Assembly: GCA_963971225.1 (NCBI GenBank)
Contig: OZ020269.1
Span: forward strand, 28,437,783 to 28,501,782
Origin: Melieria omissa
Lineage: Eukaryota; Arthropoda; Insecta; Diptera; Ulidiidae
DNA: 64,000 nucleotides
Reading direction: 5' to 3'
Under the pieces are notes generated by a model. That model was not told where the DNA came from and ran no database searches. It worked only from the letters and a program-made list of their open reading frames with translations. Every line of letters begins with the position of its first letter. The first letter of the stretch is position 1. The translations under genes were made by a program, and so were the position numbers. Positions 11,426-21,214 of the stretch are shown piece after piece.

Positions 11426-11775
11426 AATTTATTTTTCTTTATTCTAAACCTTTCCCAACGAGCAAACACGCTTTTCTAAGCAGTGTGAAAGCATTCAATA
11501 TTCTCAACCAATTTTCTTGTTGTTTGGCTTAATCGCTCTTCATCGAACTCTTCTGGACCACCAGATCGAGGTGCATCGTTGTGGTCAACATTTTTTAGTT
11601 TTTTACTTGAACGAACGGTTCTTTCAGCAGTTTTTGTGGCTTTGGAACCTTTTATGTAAGCAAGAAAAAGGTGTAGTAAAGGTTAACTCTTCTCAACTTG
11701 ACATTTCATTTTAATGATCTGAAGATTAGCATTAATAACTCCAATAAAAAGAAAAACAAAAATTCCAGAAGAAAG
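11426..11775. other. Intergenic, nothing recognised
   Basis: AT-rich DNA without a supported gene. Confidence 0.35.
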
Positions 11776-12540
11776 ACTTAAAACAATTTGTTAAAACCAT
11801 TTACAGACACGCGGAATGTCAAAATTAGGTTAAAAAAACACTGAAACTTACTATAGTTGACAGCTATCTAATAGTTAAAATAGAATAGCAACAATTGAAG
11901 GTACAAATAAGTTTTGAGATTATTTGTTTTTGTAACTTTTAAGTTTTTTACAGAGAAATTGCTAGAACATATTTTATTTAAAGTATTGTCCATCATTAGG
12001 GGGAATGATAAAAAAACATGTTTGATGTTCTGACGGGTTCCGGCGTAGTTGTATAGACAAGGAAGAAGAAGAAGATCCACTGTACTGTTTTTTTTCTTTA
12101 GAACAATAAATAATCACCAGGACAACTTCTTCTTCAACAATCTAGGACGGGGGTGCCCAAAACCTTCTTATAGAAAAGCAAACATCAATACATAAAAATT
12201 AATTCATACGCTAAACAACAACAAAACCTACGTGGAAGACGACTGTCGCCAATTTGCACAACAAAGCATACTGTGCTGTGTGTGTATACTAAAATGATCG
12301 AATATCAACCTATGCTGAAGAGCATTTACAAAAACAAAGAAGCAACGAGAGCATAGGGCATGGGCACCTCTGGTCCAGGAGATCTAGCCGACAAGACTAT
12401 TCAAAGTCAACTTAGTTTAGTTTAGTGAGAAGTTCAAGCTGGTTCAATGGTATTAAAATGGACCTAAGTGGGCTCTGCCGTGGAGTCGCTACTACTACAT
12501 ACCTTCCTACCTATCTACCTACTTACCTCCTACCAGATAT
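11776..12540. repeat. Dispersed repeat, interrupted copy
   Basis: Two blocks match 19442-19670: 11776-11845 ('atttgttaaaaccatttacagacac...ggaatgtcaaaatt') and about 12418-12540 ('gttcaa.ctggttcaatg ... tacctacctacttacctcc'). In this copy they are separated by about 570 bp of unrelated sequence, presumably an insertion. The tail is a run of ACCT/TACC units. Confidence 0.65.
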
Positions 12541-12747
12541 GGGCGTTTTGCACTAAAATCCACTACCACTACCACTGGGAAATTTTCCACTGCCACTAAA
12601 TAAATTTTAGTCATAGCTTAATTTTTTTCACTAATCAAATAAAGATTTAGTGGTTGTGCAGTTTTCTTTCACAAACATTTTTTAGTGGTACTTTTTACCA
12701 CTGTCACTAAATAAAGATTAGTGATAGTTGAAAATTCCTCCACTATC
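12541..12747. other. CACTA-rich spacer
   Basis: Repeated CCACTACCACTA and CACTAAATAAA words; no gene. It ends where the duplicated segment starts. Confidence 0.4.
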
Positions 12748-12786
12748 AAAAGAAACTTTTGGCGGAAGCCGTAGGGTTGTTATGGT

Positions 12787-13080
12787 CAGTTAAGAAAGTA
12801 AATAGACTAAAGAAGGTTATTGAAGGGATCCGTGGGACATGCTCTTTCACCCGTAGATCCTATTGGATCCATTGTGTCATTTAAGAATCCGGTACCCCGT
12901 TCTATGTGTTGGGTTCCCTGTAGATCCAGACGGCATCATTTGGAAACTATTTGGTCCTGGCGAGAAAAAAAGCAGTTTGTCTCATTTCAGCTGGTTCCAT
13001 TCTGCCAACAGAGGCACCAACGTAAATGAAATCACGTTCTTTCCAGGAGTTCACCTGTGGGAAAATGGCCAATAAAGCAA
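12787..13080. repeat. Dispersed repeat also at 24496-24870 and 39225-39400
   Basis: The words 'GGGACATGCTCTTTCACCC', 'GATCC.ATTGGATCCATTGTG', 'GTTGGGTTCCCT.TAGATCCAGACG' and 'TTTGG.AACTAT.TGGTC' recur in the same order at 39225-39400 in a more diverged form. It looks like non-coding LINE or MITE debris. Confidence 0.65.
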
Positions 13081-13629
13081 TATTTTCAATTCATTTAATG
13101 TACCATTTTGCTTAGTAAACATAATTTATGTTTCTTTTTGAAAGCAAATTACTAAAAGAAAGCCACTTTGAAAAAAATTTAATAAATACTAGCAAATTCT
13201 TTGAATTAATTGGAAGTTTGAAAAAATTATATGGGGGTTTAATTTACTGATAAATATGTGCATATGTCAGCTGGACCTATGCATTTGAGGATTTAAGAAA
13301 AAAGTGAAATTGTTTACTTTAAATTAAAGAAAAAGAGTAATCGATGTATGAAATGAGAGCTGACTTATGTATGATTGTACAACAATTTGTGAGTTTCTTC
13401 GACAATTTTAAGTTTTATGTTTAAATCGTTAAGCTTGCATTGTTTAGTGAACTTTATTGAACATTTTTGAAAAGGATTTAAATACTGAAAAGTCCTTGCA
13501 AGCACAACTTTGAAACAATGTTCGAAGAAATGTGGAAAATCTTGCTGAGTTTTAAGAATATTTTCAACCACTAGAATTTTTTGCAGATCGTTGAATTTAA
13601 CTGAATCATTGGCAAAATATTCTTGGAGC

Positions 13630-13768
13630 CAGTGGCGCACGCAGTGGTTCGGTGTTCTCACTCCCAACACAAAAATTACTTGCACAAAATATGGTTTCGA
13701 ACGGTATTCGGCTCAGAATTTGTACGCACAACCGCCTCCCCCAATATGAAATCGTGTGTGCGCCCTTG
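13630..13768. mobile_element. hAT-like MITE, 139 bp, CAGTGGCGCAC ends
   Basis: Starts CAGTGGCGCACGCAG; the right end read inward is CAAGGGCGCACACACG. A perfect 8-bp duplication CTTGGAGC flanks it (13622-13629, 13769-13776). The same insertion is present at 25412-25543 in copy 2, so it is older than the segmental duplication. Confidence 0.85.
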
Positions 13769-14322
13769 CTTGGAGCATATTATATTTCTAAAAAAATCTT
13801 TGGAACCCTTTGATTTGTGGAACATTTGTGAACAAATTCTTGCAAACCTAATGAGTTGATTAATCCCAATGGGTTAAGAAGTTGCAAGATCCATTGTACA
13901 ACTTGATTATTGGTCTTTGGACATAAGAAGATTCCAACAAAAAAACGAATTTTTACATTTCTTATGTAAAAAAGTGTATTTTTTAAGCACGCAGCAACAT
14001 AACTGAACCAAATGGTTGAGAATGCATTTTTTAAGTTTTTTGGACTTATGCAAATTATTTTGAAAAACACTGGAACTTGTTTCACAGTGTTTTTTTGTAT
14101 GAGACGGCATTTGAAACGTAATCTTGCTATGATGTATTTTTATGAATACATTTCATTGCATAAACAATTTGCGTTCTATTGCAAATATTCTCATCTGTAT
14201 TGTCTTTTTTACTTGTTACACTAATCTCTTTAATTGGGTACGAATTTGAGTCTAAGCATTGAGCAATGTCTAATCCAAATTGAAATCGAATAGCAACTGA
14301 AATCGTGAGCTTATCGCTGCCA

Positions 14323-14592
14323 TTAATCCTTCACGTCTGACGTGGGGTCACTTGTGCCCTACCAAAACTGACATATTAAACGTTTTTATTTGTTTAAGCA
14401 ATTATACTGTTTAAATAAATTAAAAAATCGATAATATAGCAACTGGTCCTTAAAATAGAATCTGCAATAAAGTATCGTGAATTTTTTCAAATATTTCTGA
14501 GCATTTTTACGTACTTTTTTATGAGTCGGACACAAGTGACGCGACGTTACACAGAAGAGGTGCGAAAAACAACGTTACATGCCAAGGGTTAA
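14323..14592. mobile_element. TTAA-flanked MITE, 270 bp (copy 1)
   Basis: Left end TTAATCCTTCACG...GGTCACTTGTG, right end CACAAGTGAC...CCAAGGGTTAA. TTAA lies at both edges, and the subterminal CACAAGTGAC/GTCACTTGTG words are inverted. The same insertion sits at 26101-26370. Its TTAACCCTT-type end matches the elements at 5515 and 41757. Confidence 0.7.
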
Positions 14593-14746
14593 TAATGCGA
14601 AACCGCATGAAATTGGCGTAAAATTGTCCAGCCACAACAGCTGGTGGAGATCAAAACACCCTGATTTTTGGTTTTGCCCAATGTTGACATTGCTCACATA
14701 CAGAAGCAACATATACATGCACCGGCCGCTGTGTTTCTCGTTGATT

Positions 14747-14783
14747 TATAAATTTTTCGCTCAGTTATTCAGCTATCAGTTGA
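14747..14783 (+). promoter_or_regulatory. Core promoter of coiled-coil gene copy 1
   Basis: A TATAAAT box at 14747-14753 is followed by TCAGTT at 14776-14781, the arthropod initiator consensus. The initiator A (14778) is 31 bp after the first T of the TATA box, the standard spacing. This would give a 97-nt leader before the ATG at 14875. Copy 2 keeps both elements with the same spacing. Confidence 0.7.
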
Positions 14784-14874
14784 TTCGCTGATGAATATCG
14801 CACAGAATTAGATTATGAAATAAACTTTGGCTATAGCACAGAGCACAGTTTCAGTCTAGCGACGATAGTACACG

Positions 14875-17800
14875 ATGCCACAGCAGCGCCTCGTTGAGTT
14901 CACCTCGCTTGTTCTTCTTACGCTAATCCTTGGCGCAGCCGCTTCACAGTTCGACGCTGATAACGATGGCCTCAGCGATGCTGAGGTAGAAAACATTCGG
15001 ATATGAAATCTACATTTCGCGAACGAATCCCTAACGAATTGCGCTGCTCTCGTTTTCAGACAATGAGCATTATTTTCTGCAACGAGGAGCTGATCAAGAG
15101 CGTGCCGAGCCAGCTGCAATTGCTGCAGTCGCTGCAAACCCAGATGACCAGCTCTAGCAGGGAGTATGTAGGCCGCAATTTCCAAACGAGCCAATAATCT
15201 CAATTCACTGTTTCAGAATGGGCGAATTGAAAACCACAATCGCAGCACTTGATACGAAGGCCAACAGTCAGAATTCAAAGTAAGTTCGACTTGTGTTGGG
15301 TTTGAATAAATTTGAAAGTCCAGAATTCGACAGCAAAGTTCATGGACTTCCACCTACAAGCACTGAACCCGCCACTAATAATCCCTCATTCTATGGTTTC
15401 AGAATGGGTGAATTGAAAACCACAATCGCAGCACTTGATACGAAGGTCAACAGTCAGGATTCAAAGTAAGTTCGACTTGTGTTGGGTTTGAATAAATTTG
15501 AAAGTCCAGAATTCGACAGCAAAGTTCATGGACTTCCACCTACAAGCACTGAACCCGCCGCTAATAATCCCTCATTCTATGGTTTCAGAATGGGTGAATT
15601 GAAAACCACAATCGCAGCACTTGATACGAAGGTCAACAGTCAGGATTCAAAGTAAGTTCGACTTGTGTTGGGTTTGAATAAATTTGAAAGTCCAGAATTC
15701 GCAAGCAAAGTTCATGGACTTCCACCTACAAGCACTGAACCCGCCGCTAATAATCCCTCATTCAATGGTTTCAGAATGGGCGAATTGAAAACCACAATCG
15801 CAGCACTTGATACGAAGGCCAACAGTCAGAATTCAAAGTAAGTTCGACTTGTGTTGGGTTTGAATAAATTTGAAAGTCCAGAATTCGATAGCAAAGTTCA
15901 TGGACTTCCACCTACAAGCACTGAACCCGCCGCTAATAATCCCTCATTCTATGGTTTCAGAATGGGTGAATTGAAAACCACAATCGCAGCACTTGATACG
16001 AAGGTCAACAGTCAGGATTCAAAGTAAGTTCGACTTGTGTTGGGTTTGAATAAATTTGAAAGTCCAGAATTCGCAATCAAAGTTCATGGACTTCCACCTA
16101 CAAGCACTGAACCCGCCGCTAATAATCCCTCATTCAATGGTTTCAGAATGGGCGAATTGAAAACCACAATCGCAGCACTTGATACGAAGGTCAATTCAAA
16201 GTAAGTTCGACTTTTGTTTGGTTCGGATAAATTTGAAAATCGAGAATTTTCAAAGTTCATGGACTTCCACCTACAAGCACTGAACCCACCGCTAATAATC
16301 CCTCATTCAATGGTTTCAGAATGGGCGAATTGAAAACCACAATCGCAGCACTTGATACGAAGGCCAACAGTCAGAATTCAAAGTAAGTTCGACTTGTGTT
16401 GGGTTTGAATAAATTTGAAAGTCCAGAATTCGACAGCAAAGTTCATGGACTTCCACCTACAAGCACTGAACCCGCCGCTAATAATCCCTCATTCTATGGT
16501 TTCAGAATGGGCGAATTGAAAACCACAATCGCAGCACTTGATACGAAGGTCAACAGTCAGGATTCAAAGTAAGTTCGACTTTTGTTTGGTTCGGATAAAT
16601 TTGAAAATCGAGAATTTTCAAAGTTCATGGACTTCCACCTACAAGCACTGAACCCACCGCTAATAATCCCTCATTCAATGGTTTCAGAATGGGCGAATTG
16701 AAAACCACAATCGCAGCACTTGATACGAAGGTCAACAGTCAGAATTCAAAGTAAGTTCGACTTGTGTTGGGTTTGAATAAATTTGAAAGTCCAGAATTCG
16801 ACAGCAAAGTTCATGGACTTCCACCTACAAGCACTGAACCCGCCGCTAATAATCCCTCATTCTATGGTTTCAGAATGGGCGAATTGAAAACCACAATCGC
16901 AGCACTTGATACGAAGGTCAACAGTCAGGATTCAAAGTAAGTTCGACTTTTGTTTGGTTCGGATAAATTTGAAAATCGAGAATTTTCAAAGTTCATGGAC
17001 TTCCACCTACAAGCACTGAACCCACCGCTAATAATCCCTCATTCAATGGTTTCAGAATGGGCGAATTGAAAACCACAATCGCAGCACTTGATACGAAGGC
17101 CAACAGTCAGAATTCAAAGTAAGTTCGACTTGTGTTGGGTTTGAATAAATTTGAAAGTCCAGAATTCGACAGCAAAGTTCATGGACTTCCACCTACAAGC
17201 ACTGAACCCGCCGCTAATAATCCCTCATTCTATGGTTTCAGAATGGGCGAATTGAAAACCACAATCGCAGCACTTGATACGAAGGTCAACAGTCAGGATT
17301 CAAAGTAAGTTCGACTTTTGTTTGGTTCGGATAAATTTGAAAATCGAGAATTTTCAAAGTTCATGGACTTCCACCTACAAGCACTGAACCCACCGCTAAT
17401 AATCCCTCATTCAATGGTTTCAGAATGGGCGAATTGAAAACCACAATCGCAGCACTTGATACGAAGGCCAACAGTCAGAATTCAAAGTAAGTTCGACTTG
17501 TGTTGGGTTTGAATAAATTTGAAAGTCCAGAATTCGACAGCAAAGTTCATGGACTTCCACCTACAAGCACTAATCCCTCATTCTATGGTTTCAGAATGGG
17601 CGAATTGAAAATCAAAGTCGCAGCACTTGAGGCAAAGGTCACCAGGCAGAGTTCAATGTAATTAAATCCAATCTTTACAATAGTGCAATTTCGATTCTTC
17701 AGTTTAAAATGGTTTGTGTTTGTTGTATTTGAATTTCAGCATGGAGCGAGTATTGCAACTGCTGAACCAAATCAGCGAGTCGAACGCGAGGCTCAACTCG

Positions 17801-17969
17801 AAAGTAGATAATTTGCACTCGAAGTAAGTTAGTTCTCATCTTTGCGAACTTCAATCAAGACACGTTTACTTGCAGGTGTTCTTTCGAACCTGCAGTGAAT
17901 TCAATTAACAGTAATTTGAAGTTCATCAAGAAGCCTCAAGTTACGACTTATATTAAAACAAATATTTAA
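14875..17969 (+). CDS. Secreted coiled-coil protein built from tandem 63-nt mini-exons (copy 1)
   Basis: Predicted exons: 14875-14985, 15060-15163, fourteen mini-exons 15217-17657, 17740-17823 and 17876-17969. Joined they give 1266 nt, one open frame of 421 codons plus stop. Exon 1 encodes a signal peptide (hydrophobic core about residues 11-24, ending GAAAS) followed by DADNDGLSDAE, a DxDxDG loop of the kind seen in calcium-binding repeats. Exon 2 has one Cys (in IIFCNEE) and a Leu/Gln-rich helix. Each mini-exon adds 21 residues (MGELKTTIAALDTK then a polar heptad), with hydrophobic residues at heptad a/d positions; one adds only 18. The 84-nt exon adds 28 residues (MERVLQLLNQI...). The terminal exon encodes KCSFEPAVNS... 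and stops after 30 residues. All introns from exon 2 on are phase 2. I infer a long secreted parallel coiled coil, perhaps a stalk like those of fibrinogen-related lectins. The terminal exon is the least certain part; a missing downstream domain is possible. Confidence 0.75.
15217..17657 (+). repeat. Tandem mini-exon/intron array, 14 units
   Basis: Mini-exons start at 15217, 15403, 15589, 15775, 15961, 16147 (54 nt), 16320, 16506, 16688, 16874, 17056, 17242, 17424 and 17595; all others are 63 nt. Each is preceded by TTTCAG and followed by GTAAGT (GTAATT for the last). The first six starts are spaced exactly 186 bp. Later units alternate 186 and 182 bp because two intron types alternate: type A (123 nt, GACTTGTGTTGGGTTTGAA) and type B (119 nt, GACTTTTGTTTGGTTCGGA). 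The last mini-exon is diverged (KIKVAALEAKVTRQSS). Confidence 0.97.
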
Positions 17970-18443
17970 ACCTAAGCTTGCGATGATTGAAATGAGGAGG
18001 TCCATAACAAAACGCAATCATTCCACTTCTGAAGTTTTTCGTTTTTTTGCCTAAATCCAATTCTACATGTTAAAATCTATGTAAAAATTGTTGTAAAACA
18101 TACCAAAGGTCAATAATTTCACTGTAATTCAAAACCAAAAATAATGGTTCAGACCAAAATGCAACATTTCCATATCTATGCAATAAATAACTTCGAGATA
18201 TTAGATAAAAATATGCATATCATACATGTATTAATGCATTGGATGTTAAAAAGTGCACCAAAACAGCTATAACAAGTAGAATTATATTTTCCTGTCCGAG
18301 GGCATAGTTTTTTGCCAGCTGATCGAATTTTTGAGCGTGTTGAAAAAGATTTGCGAAAAATACTAAATTTTTTTTTAAGAAAGGTTATCACAACGTTTAT
18401 TCTGCGCATGGGCAAGTTAAGATTTTAGGAAAGGATTGGCACC
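17970..18443. other. AT-rich DNA downstream of coil gene copy 1
   Basis: No fibrinogen or other domain exon could be found after the stop at 17967-17969. No clear AATAAA close to the stop was identified, which leaves the 3' end of the gene uncertain. Confidence 0.4.
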
Positions 18444-19445
18444 TTAAGGGGTCTAGTTCTAGTTCTAAGTTTTGAAAAAAAATCGATTTTTTTTATTTCA
18501 TATTTTTATAGTATAACTATCACAGAAAAGGTATACGAACTGATTATGTCAAATTCGTAAACGTCTCTGAGATACAGAGCTTCAAATCCGTCTCGTTCAC
18601 TACGCCACGTACACGGTTTTAAAAATTTAAACTCGTTTTTCTCGAAAGCAAATTTTTTGACCATCGCGCCATGATTCCGTCGAAACTAATTGGCCGATTC
18701 ACTTGATTCTTGTTTTGTTATATTCAAAACTTTTTGCTCTACAGGTTAACCTACGGAGATTGCGCTCCATTGACTAGCCGATTTTTGGGGGGAGTTTTTA
18801 GAGCAAAAAAAGGGCGAATTTCGAAAAAAAAGCCGCGGGTCCAATTTTGATCAGATAGGGTTCATTATAGGTCATCCCTTACTTGGAGTAATGCTTTTTA
18901 AGAGACAATTTTTGGATTACATGTGAGAAATGGAATGCGACCCTGAAACACGGACAACACGGACTGGACGAAAGTACGTAAAAAAAATAACTGAGCGGAC
19001 GGACATTTGACGAGACGCGGGAAAATAACGGGACCATCGGACGAGAAACAAGGGAAAGAGGCAACGGAAAGCGGACGACTCGGCAGTTGAGCAAGGAACA
19101 CGGACGACAACGGACGGAATATTTAACGTAAGATTTAACTTGTTTAATGAAGAAAAGAACTGAAATGAACTAAAACTATTGAAATAAAGGAAACTTAAAT
19201 AAAAAATCCTACATACATTTCAGACGAACAGGGGTTAGGATGGCGCAAAAAAACCATGGCCGGTACTCAGCTGGCGGACCCCAACAGTGTTCGCGGTAGC
19301 ACGTGGAAAAAAATTCAATTTTTTATAATTCAATATGTAAAGAATAAATACACGAAGAATTATCCCATTATCATTTGTAGTTTCTGAAAACAAAATCCCC
19401 AAAAAAGTTTAAAAAAAAACCGTTTGTACTAGAGGACCCCCTTAA
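18444..19445. mobile_element. TTAAGGGG-ended MITE-like element, 1002 bp
   Basis: Left end TTAAGGGGTCTAGTTCTAG, right end CTAGAGGACCCCCTTAA, inverted with small differences, TTAA at each edge. It resembles the 6485 and 55445 elements in the terminal bases only. The interior includes an unusual stretch at about 18940-19125 rich in CGGAC words, possibly a nested insertion. No transposase. Confidence 0.55.
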
Positions 19446-19675
19446 AACGATTTGTTAAAACCATTTACAGACACGTGGAATGTCAAAATTGGGTTAAAAA
19501 AACAACAGGTTAAAAAGTTCAAACTGGTTCAATGAGTGAACGTCCTCAAGATCGATTGTTTTGTGGTATCAAAATAGACCTAAGTCGGCTCTTCCGTAGG
19601 GCCGCCACTACTACAACATACCTTCCTTCTTACCTACCTAGTTACCTCCCTACCTATTGTTCATCATTAGCTTCG
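19442..19675. repeat. Dispersed repeat (partner 11776-12540)
   Basis: Carries the same ordered blocks as 11776-11845 and 12418-12540, here without the 570-bp interruption, and ends in a run of TACC/ACCT units typical of non-LTR element tails. Confidence 0.6.
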
Positions 19676-19900
19676 GCTTTTCTCCAATTTTCAAGCGATA
19701 TACGGATTCCGCGTTGAAAAAACCAAAGCCGAAAAAAACATTCCTGGTCTTTTGAGGCTATCCAAGAATCGATCCAACTTTTGGTTTCTTCGTAAAGGTA
19801 TGCAGCTCTCAATAAAAGCAAAATTGTATGAATTCCCTAAACAAAAGATAATTTTTGACATGTTTTCAAAAGCATCGAAAAACATTAAAAAACAATAATA
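19676..19900. other. Intergenic, nothing recognised
   Basis: AT-rich DNA between a dispersed repeat and the mariner at 19901. Confidence 0.4.
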
Positions 19901-21187
19901 CCAGGTATGCGCCGGTAAATGAAACCGGTAATTATTTTTGAAAAACACGTTTATTGTGAGGAAATGATTACAATTTTATTCTTCAAAGTAATGGCCATCG
20001 CTAGCTACACATTTTTCCCATCTCTCAGGCAATTTATGGATGCCTCGCCAAAAAAATGTTTCGTCTTTTGCCTGAAACCAATCATCGATCCATTTTTTGG
20101 CTTCTGCGTGAGAATTGAAGCGCCGTTCCGTTAATGCGTGGCCCACCGATGCGAACATGTGATAATCCGAAGGCGCCAAGTCTGGTGAGTAAGCCGCATG
20201 AGCAAGAGCTTCCCAGTTGTACGATGCAACCAATTCTTTGGTGGCTCTAGTGCGGTGTGGTGGTGCGTTGTCATCGAGGAAAATCACTTTGTGTTGCCTG
20301 GCTTCATATTCTGGGCGTTTTTGGCGTATAGCACGGTTCAAATCGGCCAATTGTTGTTGGTAACGTTCACCGTTAACCGTTTCACCATGTTTTAGAAGGT
20401 CATACACATGACACCACGCTGGTCCCAGAAAACACATAGCATGGCCTTCTTTCCGAAGCGATCTGGCCTTGCGGTCGATTGCGCACTTTCGCCGCGGTTA
20501 ACATACGATCTTTTTCATTTTGGATTCTTGAAATAGACCCACTTTTCATCACCAGTTACGATTCGATGCAAAAACGACTTTCTTTTGTACCGGGCGAGCA
20601 GCATTTCACAAGTGGTTTTTCGGTTTTCTTGCTGCCTTTCAGTCAGTTCATGTGGCACCCATCTACCGACCTTTAAAATTTTTCCCATTGCTTTTAAACG
20701 TTTTCCGACGGTCCGACGGTCAACACCCAATTGTTCTGCGAGCTGTTCTTGCGTTTGGCCATCATCTTCATCGAGCAATGCTTGCAATTCGGCGTCTTCA
20801 AACTTTTTTGGTGGCCGGCCACGCTCCTCGTTTCTCACATCAAAATCACCACTTTTAAATTTATTGAACCACTCGTTACACTGTGTGCGACCAAGAGCAT
20901 GCTCGCCGTAAGCTTCCACAAGCATTCGATGCGATTCAGAAGCGTTTTTCTTCAAATGGTAACACAAAATTAACTGTGTCCGCAAATCGTAATTTGTAGG
21001 CACGTAATCCGACATTTTCCGGAGCGTCAAACAATGCGTGTTGGATGAAACTTGACAAATTGTGAACTGAATATTGTTGACATATGACAGAAGAAGTAAA
21101 CATGACATTTGGTACGGTTCCGAAGTTTATAAATATTCGGCTATTTACCGCTAGATGTCGTTACCGGTTTCATAGGCGCATACCTGG
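19901..21187 (-). mobile_element. Near full-length mariner, 1287 bp
   Basis: Bounded by inverted ends CCAGGTATGCGCC...GAAACCGGTAA (the left end has a few extra bases relative to the right) and flanked by TA (19899-19900, 21188-21189). The length fits a complete mariner. The transposase is on the minus strand and is broken (see its entry). A deleted relative with the same ends is at 58118-58863. Confidence 0.93.
19976..21108 (-). pseudogene. mariner transposase, one stop and one frameshift
   Basis: Reading right to left: a mariner N-terminal helix-turn-helix (DLRTQLILCYHLKKNASESH, then CNEWFNKFKSGDFD), a second HTH (QEQLAEQLGVDRRTVGKRLK), then the DD34D catalytic core with VTGDEKW (first Asp), FLDDNAPPHRT (second) and YSPDLAPSDYHMF (third), and the usual C-terminus LPERWEKCVASDGHYFEE. 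An in-frame TGA stop interrupts it at 20512-20514 and a single-base deletion shifts the frame near 20425. Everything else is well preserved, so the inactivation appears recent. It is probably not active but can be recognised as an almost whole gene. Confidence 0.93.
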
Positions 21188-21214
21188 TATTTAAAAAAAG
21201 TAACTATGCTTACT

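Larger units (their letters stand above)
12748..17823 (+). repeat. Segmental duplication copy 1 (partner 24457-28697)
   Basis: From 'aaaagaaacttttggcgg' (12748) to the last coil exon, this segment is nearly identical by eye to 24457-28697, including two MITEs at the same relative positions, the promoter, the signal-peptide exon, the linker exon and the mini-exon array. The two copies differ mainly in mini-exon number (14 here, 9 there) and in small indels near 12965. The left edge lies inside a LINE 3'-end remnant that is longer in copy 2. Confidence 0.92.

Noticed and set aside
15217..17657. Non-coding satellite or CRISPR-like array
   Set aside because: Conserved splice sites on every unit, exon length a multiple of three, constant phase and a preserved frame from signal peptide to stop fit a tandem exon array; CRISPR is not expected in an insect genome and the spacers are not unique.
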